Shown piece after piece: positions 10,319 to 49,206 of a DNA stretch of 64,000 nt. Source of the DNA: Apostichopus japonicus (Eukaryota; Echinodermata; Holothuroidea; Aspidochirotida; Stichopodidae); assembly GCF_037975245.1 (NCBI RefSeq), contig NC_092568.1, forward strand, positions 2,358,001 through 2,422,000, given 5' to 3'. The notes under the pieces were generated by a model. The model had not been told where the DNA came from. It searched no databases and saw only the letters and a list, made by a program, of their open reading frames with translations. The stretch's first letter is position 1. Each line of letters starts with the position of its first letter. The position numbers and the translations under genes were made by a program.

Positions 10319-12945
10319 ACACTTAATTACCACGTTGTACATATAATATACTATTGGAGTCATTAATTGAACAAAAATGTAACTTTTTGTCACAAACCTA
10401 TGCAATTGGCTACGTTAACATGTGGAATATTTGTACGTGTCAAATTAACGTTTACTTCTGAAAGACATAGTTTCCTTCGTTATTTTTCAATAATTTATTG
10501 AAATATTGAGTTAATAAAGGCTCCCTTATTTAGTATTCCACCTCGATGTCAGGGGTGAGAATTATTCAACATAAGGGGACTGGCACCAATATAATGTTAG
10601 GAATACCTAACTTTATTTTTTATTGGTTGAATAGAATATTTGTTTACACACGAAAGAGAATTCTGGGACATTCAGAGAATTCTGGGACATTAACCTCGCC
10701 ACACCCCCTCCCCCTTCCTATCACCGTCTTCCCAAGTTGAATCGATATCGCTGTTATAACATTGCCCAGTACTGGGCCACGTTTCCTGTGACCTGTGCAT
10801 GGAGAAAGGGGGATGATTTTATTCTTTGATACATTATACACGAAAAGTATGCCTATTGCATTGCAGTTTTGTTTAACTTAACGAATAGTCCAAATGAACT
10901 TTAGGTGAACCTTTATACTATGTCTATATGTGCAGATATTATGTTTGAAAATTGAAATATTTCACCAAAGGAAAACTTGAAGAAAGCAGGTGGTATATGT
11001 CATAGATTCACACTGACAAAAATTATATTGCTTTACTCTATACTGTTTTGGCTTTCAATGAGCTATGGACGAAAGTGTCACTAAAACGTATGCTTTGTTC
11101 CGATGCAGCTGGTTTCGTAGTAGAAATTGATTTCAAATTGTGAAAAATAAGATATTTGTAGTAATAGTTCTAGATCCGGATATCGCCCTTCTTTTCCTCA
11201 AGTTCGTCTCTGGAAAAAAACACGTATGAACGTCAAATGAACATCTCAAACTCACTTTGTTTAGGATTAAATTTAATGGTGCTCAAATTATATTCCTCTT
11301 TTACTTGTTGCCAAACGTTCATTGATCTCTGAACTATCCTTTTAATTGAACATAAAATTTTCCATTCAGATTTAAAGCATCGACCATTCAGAAAGGATCT
11401 TTCAACGGAAGTATTAGTAAATCAAACTTGTACTTTGTATTCGTTTGCTTTCGAAATGAAACTTGAGGAGCTAAGTGAAAGAACTTCATCTTAATAAGAC
11501 TATGATAAAGAAACAACACTTCCAGTCAAATTCAATACTGTGTTATAATGTGGACTAAGCTTGATGTTTAAACAGCTATTATAATAGCTTCACTCCTGTA
11601 GCCTGTAGATATATATGATACCTCTTAGAATTCCGATATCGTTAACAAACATGCATCTTTCCAAACGAATACATTAAAGCCTATATGATTCGGTCTTTTT
11701 TCTTTCTTTCTTTCTATTTATCGCTTTTGCCTCTGTTTCCAGATCGTCTTAACATCGATGCTGATTCAGTGTTAACCACAATTGACGTTTCTAGCTCGAC
11801 GATTAGATGGCATATTTACACAGCCTTTCCATAAAGCAAACTACTTTAAAAGTAAATCCAATGAATTTCTTCGATTCAAACGTTCCAGTTTCAAAGTTCA
11901 AATTGATTTAAAGAGTATCTTATTTACAGAGTAGCCATACACTGTACACGCGAAGAGGCCGTTATCGGAGATAGTCCATAACCATATAAACCTACTAATG
12001 TTCTCGTTCATGTGTGTACATACTATCACAAGTCACAACCGTTATAGGTTCTGTCAAATTATTTTGTCAAAAAAGTCACACAATTTCGAGTTTGTTTGTT
12101 TGTTGTTGTTTTGGGGGCGGGGGTTATAGGGAACAAAGCGAGAACGCACGATGCTCGTTAATGATTTATCGACAGAACCTCCCTTGAAGTTAATTATTTT
12201 TGAACAATAATTATCTACTATAGAGGAAGCTACTATAGAGTGTAGTGTAGTGACGAATTCTCTAGCTCACTGGTAGCTGCCTATAAATACGGTCCAAAAT
12301 GCCTGATAATTAAAACAGTGATTAGAAAAATTGAATTAATAAATTAATCAGCAAAGTTATCTAGTGGTCTATGTAATTAGTTGCTTTCTTTTTAATATAT
12401 GTGTAGATAGTCAAATCGATTGTCAGAACTGTTGCGTTATGTACATATATACTTTGCCAATGTAAAGAGAAGATCGTGTGTCTTAATTGTGTCCTATAAT
12501 TAACTGCTATAAGGTGATTGGGACTTGTCCGTTATCAGTGAATCACTAATTATTAGCTGGAATTAGTTAATCTTGGACCAATATCTCCTTGGAAACGAAC
12601 TGTAAATGGATTAACCAGACCAAAGGCTAGCATATATACTGTTGGTCGAGATTCCGTATACAGGAACGCCTATTTGTATATTTACGTTACTTATCTGTGT
12701 TAATGGTCGTGTAGAGTGCTGTAATGGCTTAAAAACTTCACAACTGCTGTACTTCAACATATTATGTGAATATCGAATTTGTCGCGAATCGAAAGAGTAA
12801 CTGCAACTGATCGAGAGATTGAATTTTTGTGTAGAAGCAGTCAACATTTGAGAAGAGGCGCGTGTTCTTATTTAATCTGGATGACAAAACCTCAACAATT
12901 CAACTACCAGTGATATAAGTTTTCTTCCAGTTCCACATAGCCATC
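10319..12945. other. Intergenic spacer, no gene seen
   Basis: AT-rich sequence between the five-domain gene and the next paralogue. It holds a two-copy GAGAATTCTGGGACATT repeat (about 10658-10690) and a pyrimidine tract near 11700. No open frame resembles a protein family. Confidence 0.5.
12281..12290 (+). promoter_or_regulatory. Possible TATA box
   Basis: CTATAAATAC is a good TATA match upstream of the signal-peptide exon, but 655 bases from the ATG. It would need a long or spliced 5' UTR. No other strong core promoter element was seen. Confidence 0.2.
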
Positions 12946-13009
12946 ATGAAATTGATAACGTGCTTATTCGCTGCTTTGTTGGCAATATGTACTCTCCAGT
13001 CAGTTCAAG
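12946..13009 (+). CDS. Signal-peptide exon of the inactive-type paralogue
   Basis: The ATG at 12946 opens a 21-residue hydrophobic signal (MKLITCLFAALL...), ending at CAAG with donor GTAATA at 13010, phase 1. This is the same exon design as at 19898-19964. Confidence 0.75.
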
Positions 13010-13507
13010 GTAATACTTGTCTTGAAAATGTTCATGAACGCTTTTTTTTTAAATTCTTTGGGGAAGATATTTCTTTTTGTCCTACAAGTTCGGATATAGT
13101 TTATCATGAAAACAAACTAAACGTTCATATTAAATTCAGACTTTAACTTAACTATCACATTAATGTAGTAATTAGGCTTCCAAAATGATACGATGGACCG
13201 AGGTTGGGGGGGGGGGGGTTCAGGTTGGTTGGTTCAAGAAACTTCGGAGCTTGGGAATGTCCCCAGACAAACTTTATTTTGTAGGTGCTCAACAGGCGAA
13301 TTTATCCCGCAAGTTTTGCACTTTTAGAACGTTTTAAGTAAGGCTGTTAGGCTGTTTCATGTTTATTATTCAATTGTTATGAAATATATGCACCTCCAAA
13401 ATACTTCAAGGATACATGCAACTATAGAAATATCGATTATCTGCCACTCCGTTTGCTACTCCAACTGCACGCATTTGAAATAAAATTCTGTCCCGATCCA
13501 TACGATA

Positions 13508-13593
<86 letters not shown>

Positions 13594-16151
13594 GGTGTGT
13601 GTGTGGGCGTGTGTGTGTGTGTGTTGTGTTGGTGTGTTGTTCTTTATTTATTTACTATATATCTGTCATACCACTTGCTACACATCTTCTTTACTATTTG
13701 CAGCATATTCAAATTTGTATAAATATTAAGTTTCCTATTTGTAAGCTATACCAAATTACAATCAAATTATTTCCTGCAGCTCAAATTCAATGCGGAGCTG
13801 ACTTTGATGCTAAGCTATCAGTATGGGTTGGTAAGTATGATATTTGCATTATAGCCTACATGCAAAATGTTAATTTTCTGGAATGTATTATCAAAGCTTT
13901 CGATCTACTTATAATTACCAAGATATTAAAATGAAACTCTTACATCAATTGACAAACTAGCTTATCAGTTGATGATCTTACTGTTTCTGTCAATAAATGT
14001 GGTTATTCTGTTTGTTGATCCAGTTTTATTCAATAATTGCACGTTATGGTTTGCCATGAGGACATAAGTAGTATGGGAATGGGTCCATTTTGATAAAATG
14101 TTACCCTTAACTTTGGACAGTGTCGAGTCATTATTGGTCAGGTCTATACAAAGACAATATTTTCGACAGAAGCCAATGTAGATTGACAGGTTCGTTGTTT
14201 TCTCTTCGCAATGATAAATCTCTTTAAAAGTGGATGGAGCAGTGAGATTAATTTTTTGATTTGTTTGAATAAAACTAAAAATATCAATTGAATCAATATA
14301 AAGTAGAAGATAAGTGTAGAAGCGTGACTACGGAATCCTGGAAGGGACATTACATTGAAGACACACACATAGTTAATGGTTAAAAGTCGAAAATATATAG
14401 CCTTGCTTACTTATTGTTTGTTTTGGAAACGTCTAAAATCTGAAAAACCCCGTAGGTATTACATTAATGTTAATGACACGAAAGTTTCAGATTTAAACTT
14501 GAATCGTTTGCTTTGTATATAAAACTTAAAGAAAGAAGCAAAAAATAATAATAATTATGCTGCCACCATTTGGCCGAAGGCCTTTAAGTGTGAGTTTTAG
14601 TTTAACTGTGCACACAGGTAGAAATTTGTTAAGAAAGTTGCTATGTACCGTACAACGATTCTTCATGCATGGTAAGGGGGTGTTGTTATACAAATATACT
14701 GTTTCGGCATAGGTGAAGGGGGTGGTTGAGGACTAAATTATTGAGACAAACGTCATGAAAACCGATGGTTGTAACACAAGTAAATCTTTATTCATAGATC
14801 AAATTTCCCGATCTCTGCATAGTTTGATGAGATACTATGCAATACCTCTCTTACAGACGATGCCCCTGATTGTAATGCTGACTCGTCCTACTGCGTTCAA
14901 GCTGGTCTCGACTACGTGTGCGAAGAAAATTTTGATACCGGGAATCCAAATGATACCTGCCAAACCGGGGTAAGAGTACGATGTTCTTTTCCCGATATAC
15001 CGACTCCACTGGTTGATACACCGGCAACCATGATGAAGGTTATTTCCTACAACATATGGGAAACGCGGTACCTGTACAACCAAAATGGGCAACGAGAACG
15101 GACCTGCAGAATCTTACCGGAACTGATAAAGATGAGACCGGAAGTTGACGTCATCGTATTCAACGAAGTATTCATGGGTGGATGCTTTGCTTCAGGTTCC
15201 GCTAACAATCAGATGACACTTCGCGATATCTTGACTAAGTATGGATTCACCGAATTCACCAGGACTGTCGGTCTTGTTCCTACGCCAACACAACCAGAGA
15301 GTGGGGGCGTTTTCATCGCGTCTAAGTGGACAATTTCACGAGAGAGGTCGCGAGTGTTCGAAGCCACAGAGAGGACTACTCCTGACAGTCTCATACAAAA
15401 AGGTGTCGTATATGCTCGTATCGACAAAACCGTTAACTTGGAAACTAGACGATATCACATCTTCGGTACCGAAATGCAATCAACTGACCGACGAAACAGT
15501 AGCTTGGTTAGGATCGTACAGGCACGAGATATTTACGATTTTCAACAAAGTCAGAACATTCCCGCTTCAGAGTCAATCATCTACGCAGGTGATCTCAATG
15601 CTGACAGACTTGACGATACGGACCACGTGGATGAGATTGTGGGGGAGCTACAGGCGTCATTACCAGAGATTGTAGGGACCATTTCCGCTACATACGATGA
15701 AGATAATAACGACGTATTTGGAGAGCGAGCAGACAATGGTGCATTCTGGTATGATTATGCGTTATACAGTAACGAACACTTACAGCCTACCCGTACAGCT
15801 TTGCGGGTACTGCGACCCCGATCGCCTCCTTTCACGGTCTGTATGAGTGCGGTATCTCCCAATCCAGCTTATCCAGAATCTAATCTCTGTGTCACCGATC
15901 GAACCATTAGTGACCTTTCCAACCACTATGCGGTAATGGGTACGTTCGATTTTGGGGATGGGGAGTGGTCGACAAGGGTACCAACCACGCCCACTATCGC
16001 ACCAACAACACCAACCGAACAGAAGGAGGTCACAACAAAAGCCGTAGAACAGACAGAATCTACAACAAAGGGAGAAGCAGGACGCAATATGCAATATTCA
16101 TGCATAATAATTATGATGACATTGGTGTCATGCCTTTTTGTGAAATATTAG
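12946..16151 (+). CDS. Secreted single-domain EEP (sphingomyelinase C-like) paralogue, predicted inactive
   Basis: The three exons are 12946-13009, 13780-13830 and 14857-16151, giving 470 codons including the stop with consistent phase-1 joints. Residues 1 to about 21 form a signal peptide. Next come the micro-exon ending LSVWV and the Cys-rich lead, then the EEP domain: Asn104, Glu142, Asp284 and Asn286 are kept. The catalytic His of the FGTHLQA motif is Glu244 (codon 15471-15473, motif FGTEMQS), and the Asp of the last motif is Asn394 (LSNHYAV). Two changes at the active centre suggest a pseudoenzyme or altered chemistry, although the frame is intact and the rest is conserved. The C-terminus has a Thr-rich hinge and a hydrophobic tail suited to GPI anchoring. 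Confidence 0.78.
13512..13650. repeat. (AT)n followed by (GT)n microsatellite
   Basis: Dinucleotide run in the first intron of the inactive-type paralogue. The Ile-Tyr and Cys-Val open frames here are artefacts of the repeat. Confidence 0.9.
13780..13830 (+). CDS. Micro-exon of the inactive-type paralogue
   Basis: Acceptor CTGCAG ends at 13779 and donor GTAAGT starts at 13831. It encodes QIQCGADFDAKLSVWV in phase 1. Confidence 0.68.
13831..14856. other. Intron 2 of the inactive-type paralogue
   Basis: No exon, RNA gene or transposon boundary was recognised. Confidence 0.5.
14857..16151 (+). CDS. EEP domain exon of the inactive-type paralogue
   Basis: Acceptor CTTACAG ends at 14856. The exon encodes the DDAPDC lead, the EEP domain with the His-to-Glu and Asp-to-Asn changes, and the hydrophobic C-terminal tail; the stop is at 16149-16151. 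The usual EEP segments around the changes (YHIFGT, YAGDLNAD) are unaltered, so these are point changes and not a frameshift. Confidence 0.78.
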
Positions 16152-16900
16152 GAGGAGGGTGGGGGGGGGGTCATCCCTGCAGTACGATTTGTAACAGGAA
16201 TTCTGCAATGGAATGCATTTATTTTACATTTATGGAATTCTTCAACGTCGAAATGAAACAAAGTGTAACGCTTTGGCCACATTTGTCAGTAGGAAAATTA
16301 ATATCCAAAGTTTGTCTAAAAATGTTCTTTCTCACAACAATGACAGACATGAAAAAAATTATACTAAAGCGAAAATAAGGTCTATGAAACCTTTATACTA
16401 TAATATATTTTCAAAAGGTGTCTTCTTAAATTCATTGCGGTTAACGAGGATAAATATTCCAATGAAATAACTGCTTATATGTCAAGCAAAACGTCGAAAA
16501 TAAAAGATACCGAATAGATAAATAAGTCGCGATCGTTTCATGTTTCCATCTGCGCATGTGCATGCAATACTCCCTGATCGTGTGGCGAGTATACACATAT
16601 GGAACTTCGGGAGAGGAGATTTTTCCCCCATTTATTTGTTTGTTTTCTGACCCTTTTCGTGAGTGATTATGCATTTGCTTTTTATATCAAATTGCATATC
16701 AGCTTGAATAAGTGACTTCTATTTTTAATTTACTTACCCTCATATTTCCTGATGTAGGAAGGATTTTAGCAGTAACAGTGATAGTCTCTCGGATATAATT
16801 TCACTTGTGCAGTTATTAAAATAATGAAATGACTGAGGTTAGAGGCGGGCTTGGTTCAGCTTTTTGACGTAGGGAGGGGTGCATGAGGAGGTCACTCTAT

Positions 16901-17991
16901 CAGGCGCGGCGGAACGGAAAAATTATTGGGGGGGGGGGGGGGCTAATGTGTGGAGACTATCTAAGCGGAGCACCACCATCAGTTGGCGCGGAGCGTACCA
17001 GAAAATTTTGGGTTATTTCAAACCCCCAGATGGCCGGAAACGGCACTTCCCGTGTGTTTTATGCTGCGAATACCTAGCCCTAAAATATGGGTCTCAAGTC
17101 TGCAATTTCTCAGATTGCACGTAAAAGTCTGTAAAAACATTGTAATTTGTATATTCGATGGTGTTTTAAGAGAGTAGCTATTATACTCGTAGTGTACTCG
17201 CAAAGACGTTTTTGAGTGTAGTAAGGGCAGTGGCGGAGCTAGGGGTATTGGTCGGGGGGGGCAAGAATGGTCTGTAGGGGCGCTTTCGACACTATCCAAG
17301 CGGAGCGCCACCACAGGTTGGCGCGGAGCGTACAGAAAAATTTTGAGTAAAGATACTCCCTAGATTGCAGGAAATGACCCTTTCCGGGCCTTGCTAATTT
17401 GCAGATAAACGGAGAATAAATAGGTGTCGTCGCCATTTTGTCGGAAATTACACCAACAGAATATGACAAATGTCAATAGGTATATGAGAGCGCAATAAAA
17501 TAGTCAATAATAGAGAATAAGTAAAAAGTATATTGAAAAGCTGAAAAGGGCGCCAGCAGTCCATTTGAGTCTGTCGGGGCGGGGGGCATCCGCCCCCTGG
17601 CTGTATATATGGACGCTCCGCCACTAAGTAAGGGGATGTTGGAGAACTGGCTGAAATGAGGCAAGTCATTGGCCTAAGACGAAGTTGTGTTACGCTTACT
17701 GGTACTCACACTCACTGCTTCCACTTTTCACGGGGCGTGAAGACGCGGTTGGGGTGACAATGTGGTCTATAGCCAGGGGACGGGCCGAGGGTCCCCCAGC
17801 AATTACTAAAATTATTACACCTATATAGTATACGTGTGCATCGGACAGATCGACAAGTATGCATTGAAAAATGGGCAGATGCACGTTTCGGAGCCTTGGT
17901 AAATATTGGGGGGGCTTATCATGCATTTGCCCCCTCAACTTTTTCATTGGGGGGCTGAGCCCCCCCAAGCCCCCCGGTTCCGCCGCCACTG
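16901..17991. mobile_element. hAT-like non-autonomous element with a nested insertion
   Basis: The left end CAGGCGCGGCGGAAC and right end GTTCCGCCGCCACTG are near-perfect inverted repeats. They are flanked by an identical 8-bp duplication, CACTCTAT, at 16893-16900 and 17992-17999. TIRs starting CAG and 8-bp TSDs are hAT features. No transposase is recognisable inside. It is interrupted by a second element at 17228-17626. Confidence 0.75.
17228..17626. mobile_element. hAT-like MITE nested in a related element
   Basis: Ends CAGTGGCGGAGC and GCTCCGCCACTA with perfect 8-bp TSD AGTAAGGG at 17220-17227 and 17627-17634. It shares its sequence with 40091-40529. The internal core GCGGAGCGCCACCA...GTTGGCGCGGAGCG also occurs in the host element and at 58060 and 59770. 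Confidence 0.8.
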
Positions 17992-18451
17992 CACTCTATG
18001 AGACATGCGCACCCCTACGGAGGATGTATGCCCGATTGCGGGCTCAACAGTATGACTGAGTTAAAACGGCCGAGAGCCTTGAATACAGGAACTATGATGA
18101 ATATGACGAGTGAAGCAAAAATGAGATGAAATAGTAATAAATGTTACAATTCTGCCAGTTTCCTCCTCTTACTTATTTGTAACTCTACATAAGTTAAACA
18201 GTCCTTAAAAGAATCACACTTAGTTTAGTTGCAATATCATTTAAAAAGATCTAATATAATATTCAAACTTCATATATGTTATATGTTAATACAATCCTTT
18301 TCCATGAACACAATAAATTTAAACTTTATTCCCAGTCCCTGCACTGGATAAAATTATACTTTTATCTTCTCTCTCCACCTCTCTCTCTCTCTTTGTCATA
18401 TTAATTCTTGTTAAGAAGTTATCTCGCCTCAACGGGCGGAACCAAAACGGG

Positions 18452-18790
18452 AACCAAAATTAAAGATGATTTAGATATGAATAATGGTATAAGCCTTGCT
18501 TATATCGTCGAGCTTCAGAGCTTTGTGTTCCCAGAGACGTATAGATAACGTTTTTTAGCGAAAAATAACTTCTGCCTTATCTTCTCTTTTTCCCAGCCTG
18601 ACTCTCTAATTATTAATTTAAGCTCATTAATCACGATAACAAGTGGATGTCATTTTACAACGGAAGTAAAGCTTCTCAGGGTGAAATTATGAAAGAGGGT
18701 CCATAGTTAAAATTGAAGATAATTTAAATATGATCAATGGTAATCCTTGCTTATATCGTCGAGCTTCAGTACTTTGTGTTACAACCAGGC
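18452..18790. repeat. Diverged direct duplication
   Basis: About 85 bases at 18452-18538 recur at 18705-18790, sharing the segment CTTGCTTATATCGTCGAGCTTC. The rest of 18000-19897 shows G-rich runs and a (TA)n tract but no gene. Confidence 0.5.
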
Positions 18791-19562
18791 CTTGCAAAAC
18801 GGCGCGGTGGGGTGGCGGTGGGGGGGGGGGGGTAGTCGGCGTCGGGGTGAATATGGAAAAACAGGAAGACGTAAAAAGGTGGGTCCGGTGGCATACTTGT
18901 CCTCGGGGTCCAACCTGACCCTCGATATATGGCAGCTGTTAGAGACGTTATTTTTTGAAATAATATATAAATCGTCTATAATGAAAATACAAATCACGTC
19001 TCAGATTTGAATTAATAATAACGCGTGGCAAATACATGGAGAAAAGGACAGAAAGAATTTGCTCTAAATATTCTTTAAAGCTGGCTTGGGGTGGGGTGGG
19101 GTCGGGGTGGTGTGGGGAGGGGAGTGGGAGTCTGGCTTTGGGCGAGTTCGGCTCATTATTTTGACTACAGTCAAGTAAAAAAAAACAGTTGAAAAAGTAT
19201 TGTACTTCCATTTGAAATTTTTGTATGTGGTTGAAACAAACATAAAGTAAATCCACGATGATTTTGTTGTTGTTAAGATGCGAATATATTTGTTAAATAC
19301 TTGCTGATGAACACAGTATTTGTTGAACCATTTTCAGGAGTCAATCTTATAGTGTGATCAATTGTAATATATATAAGACGTCGAGCAATACTCGGTAAGA
19401 TTCATAAAATTGGTAAAAAATAAAAACAACTCAGTTTCCCAATACCTACTCACCCTAAGAAACTTTCCCGCCCCGCCCCCCCCCCCCCGACCGCAAATGA
19501 TTTAGAACCCATCGACTTTTCTCTCAATATAATGATGCATGCATTGTTTATGTATGTTTACA

Positions 19563-19567
<5 letters not shown>

Positions 19568-19602
<35 letters not shown>
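19568..19602. repeat. (AT)n microsatellite
   Basis: Pure dinucleotide run. Confidence 0.9.
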
Positions 19603-19605
<3 letters not shown>

Positions 19606-19897
19606 ACTCTCAATAGACTCTCAAGGTGCAACTGGCAGAAAAGTGAGCTATTAATAAACTGTGTATTCAAACAAGGGTTCATACTAAACGAGACCTGGCT
19701 TTCAGATTAAATGAATCACCAAGAAGAAATTTTTTATAACCTCTATTCGTAACTTTTGTTATTCCTTCTCTCAAACGGTTTATCTTTAACGCATCTGTTA
19801 ATTAGAAACAAAGTCCAGAGAAGGTATCTAGAAAGACGGGTTAATTGATTGTGTTGGTATATAGTACCATAACCTCCTGTAATGTTGATAGGTCGAA

Positions 19898-45774
<25,877 letters not shown>

Positions 45775-45857
45775 TTCACACTACAATAATACTTGCTCAA
45801 TGTCGTTTTATATTCTTCACTCTTTTGGGGTTTTATTTGTTAATCAATACTGTCGCG

Positions 45858-45863
45858 AATAAA
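45858..45863 (+). promoter_or_regulatory. Polyadenylation signal AATAAA
   Basis: Hexamer 84 bases after the stop of the long-intron paralogue. Confidence 0.5.
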
Positions 45864-45951
45864 ACAGTCGCTGATGTTAATTGTTATTTAGCTTTCTACT
45901 ATTAAAATAAGCATTTTCTCTTAATTTGTCCGGACCTGATTGTATGTATAT

Positions 45952-45955
<4 letters not shown>

Positions 45956-46032
<77 letters not shown>
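45956..46032. repeat. (TA)n microsatellite
   Basis: Dinucleotide run downstream of the long-intron paralogue. Confidence 0.95.
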
Positions 46033-46034
<2 letters not shown>

Positions 46035-46039
46035 ACCGC

Positions 46040-48750
46040 TGCATGAAATATAACGAACATGTCTGCGTCATCGGTGAATTCAAGAAACCTCGCATCATGA
46101 GCGATGATATATAGGCTCTCAATAGTTGCAAACAAAACAAGAAAGCATTGTGCCTATATAAAACGAGTAGGACACAAACACAAAATCCACATTGGATTTA
46201 AAACCTGGCTTTATGAGAACATCCTTTCAAACTTTCATCTAACATTCATTTGCAAGCTATACCTTGATCCCTTCTTGATCTCTGATCTTCACACGCAACC
46301 ATTTTCGAGGTTATTTCCACATGGGTGTGAATCTTAACGGCGAATGTCTTTGATGAACAAATGTTGTTCAGGTTCAGGTATCCAGTAATCAATTATCCAA
46401 ACGAATCAATTAGTTATAATTGTCAGACTTTGTCGGGCTATTTTATGTACACATTATTATCTATATAACCAACGTATTTGCTGAATGGGAGCAGCGGGTG
46501 GGGTGGAGTGGGATTATAAACGATTTCTTTCATGATTTGATTGTATACTTAGACTTTGAAGCTTAAAGTTCTCTGAAAGTGACAATAAAATTGATTGCTG
46601 ATGAATGTAATATAGCATCATTATGGTTGGCGTAGAATGGTACGATACACGGCATATATGTAGATTTTTATCCTAATCAGATTCCGGCATGGGCTATAGA
46701 TGTGGGGTTTTGAAGCACCCCACCAGTTGATACAACACGTGGTAGTCTTTCCTGACATTTAATGCTAATAAAAGACAAAAACTTTAAAACTAAATGCTAA
46801 CAATTCAGTCCTTCTCTATAAGTCATGCTTAAAAAAATATTATACGTAAATACATTATCGCTCACTTCAAAATCTAAATCTGTTTGAATACTTTATTTCA
46901 AATTTGTTGAGTGACATACACATCTGCTATGTGCACTTAAATTAGCAATGTCGACGGTAGTCAGTATTGCCCCCCCCCACCCCCCACCCCACCCTCACCT
47001 CACCCCCACCCCCAATATGCTAGAAAGTCACATATTGCTCTAATTACAACAAGAACTTTCCTGCTACTCTGCAAGCAGGTACCAACTCTAAGAAATGTAA
47101 TGGTCTGTTTTAATAATCCTGGGAATACATTATAGGGATCAAACCATCAACACAAGCAATATTGAAAACTTCTATTATGTTTAGTCAGCTAAAACTTGGG
47201 ACCGATACTGATTGATCTCTAAAGAGAATGCTTCAGTGTTAAAGGGTTTATTTTGAGTTGTTCACTGGGCATGCGTTTATCTGGCTTCTACAAGCAGGGG
47301 GAGGGGGGGGGGTTGTTTATGGTTTAATGGAGTTTGGAAAATTCACATTTCTACATCGTCATATTTGTACACGGTTCAGCACATGTTCAACACATTACTG
47401 TTAATATGTACATAGCAATTTAATTTTTCCTTTAACATTTTATCGCAAGATAACAATGATGTAACAGAGCTCAATTTCTCTGTTCAGTTTCTATTTCTTC
47501 TTGAATAAGGGGGAGAGAACGGTTAACATGTCCCTAAATTCAGTAGAATATTCACCAAAGTGTCTATACGGTGGTATGCTGTCGATTTCTGGCTGAAGTT
47601 ACAAAGGTACAAAAAAAGACCCAATAGTCACCCTCATGCTGATGAAACTGGTCGCCTCCTGCCCCCCCCCCCCTCCTCCTGTAACAAAACCTCTGTAAAA
47701 CGGTTAGTCTATAATTAACAATGGTACTGGTGAGAAGGTCTGATAAAGGTCTTTGGAGGATTAGAAGATCGTACACAATTTCAGGTACAGTATGTCGTTC
47801 GATATTCAGGGCAGTTTTCATATAACTGATCAATAAGAGAACATTGCTTCTATAAAACCCATACAAGTTATCATTACGCACGCAATGTAGGCACCCCCCC
47901 CCCCATAACGATGATTCCTTCGACACTATGGCTACTCTAAGTGAAACGGATGAAGTTGGACATTCAAAGTTGACATCTGAATAACAGAATAACGTTGAAT
48001 GAAGCTGAGAGTTGAACCTTTCCTGTTTATATCCTAGCTTGTATTCCTTTCTTTGTCATGGAGACCTCTGTTCCGGGCCCCTCAGTTCATGTCGTAACAT
48101 ATCTAGGTATATGTACACCAACGTAGACTAGTATGGTAATGGGAATTATGTCTTCCGTATGAGCAAACAGTCATGTTCACATTGTCCTTATAGTCCACAT
48201 CTGGTGTGGGAATTGTATGGTGGGAAAAATCTGTGCGTATAGGGCCCGGGGGAACTGATATCATATTAAGACCCTGCTCAAGTCATATGAGTGCAGAAGC
48301 ATTAATAGTGTGATATCTCCCAAATGGAATATGATATCTCTTAATTGGATGGTGGCCAGGTTTGCGTCTTCGCTGAGAATATTATCTTTCTTCCCAAACG
48401 TTTCCCCAATAAACATAACACCATAGTAACTCTTACAAATCTTTGTGAACCCCATTAACCTAGAAGAAGGAGGTGGTGATGGGATATGACTATACTTGCA
48501 TGCCTGCGATCCATTCTAAGTCCAGTTTGAAGTTGCTATTATTGAATCTTTGTTGCTAAAGGGCATTTTTGAAACACATTATCTCTTACATGTGATGGGA
48601 CTCCCATTATCCGAAAAAGAAGATTCTGTGTATGTTATATTCGCATGCCTTTATGCATGTCAAGCTCCGAGAAATTCCCAGCTATCTGTTAATTTGGGGC
48701 GTCTCAGCCGATTTTATAGTAACATTTCATGCACATCTAAATATTGCCAT
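46040..48750. other. Intergenic spacer, no gene seen
   Basis: AT-rich DNA with several C or G runs (46970, 47300, 47660, 47890). No supported gene. Confidence 0.45.
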
Positions 48751-48882
48751 ACAATCTACATATATATATATATATATACATAAATATATAAATACATAAA
48801 TATATATATATACATATATATACATAAATATATATATATATATAAATATATATACATAAACAGAACTAGTATTTATATATAT

Positions 48883-49104
48883 AAACAGAACTAGTATTGT
48901 TCGATACAGGTGACAAACGCCTACAGTGGAATTACGACCTTCCTTACCGGTTTCGAACCTCTGGACTGATTGTAAAATCAGCGTCCATAGCCTAGTTGGT
49001 TAGGGTGTCCGCGTACAAAGCGGAAGGCCCGGGTTCGAATCCCGGTGGAGGCTGGAAGTTTTTTCACTGTTCTTGAATTTCCAACTCATTACGATTTTCA
49101 TTTA

Positions 49105-49108
<4 letters not shown>
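48883..49108 (+). mobile_element. tRNA-derived SINE, copy 1
   Basis: Starts AAACAGAACTAGTATTG, contains a tRNA-like domain at 48981-49053 and ends in ATTTTCATTTATATA running into (TA)n. It matches 59327-59541 along its length. A 5' segment (CCGGTTTCGAACC) resembles a second B box. Confidence 0.75.
48981..49053 (+). tRNA. tRNA-like domain of the SINE, anticodon ACA (Cys-type), probably a pseudogene
   Basis: It folds as a cloverleaf. The acceptor GCGTCCA / TGGAGGC has one G-G mismatch. The anticodon stem TCCGC / GCGGA has loop GTACAAA, and the T arm CCGGG / CCCGG is perfect. Box A (TAGCCTAGTTGG) and box B (GGTTCGAATCC) are present. The unusual ACA anticodon and its repetition inside a SINE argue against a working tRNA gene. 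Confidence 0.4.
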
Positions 49109-49140
<32 letters not shown>

Positions 49141-49145
<5 letters not shown>

Positions 49146-49206
49146 GTGACAAAACGCCTACAGTGGAATTACGACCTTCCTTACCGGTTTCGAACCTTTG
49201 GACATA
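49141..49206 (+). mobile_element. SINE fragment, 5' part only
   Basis: Repeats the TACAGGTGACAAA to CGAACCTTTGGAC segment of the SINE at 48883; the tRNA-like part is missing. Confidence 0.65.
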
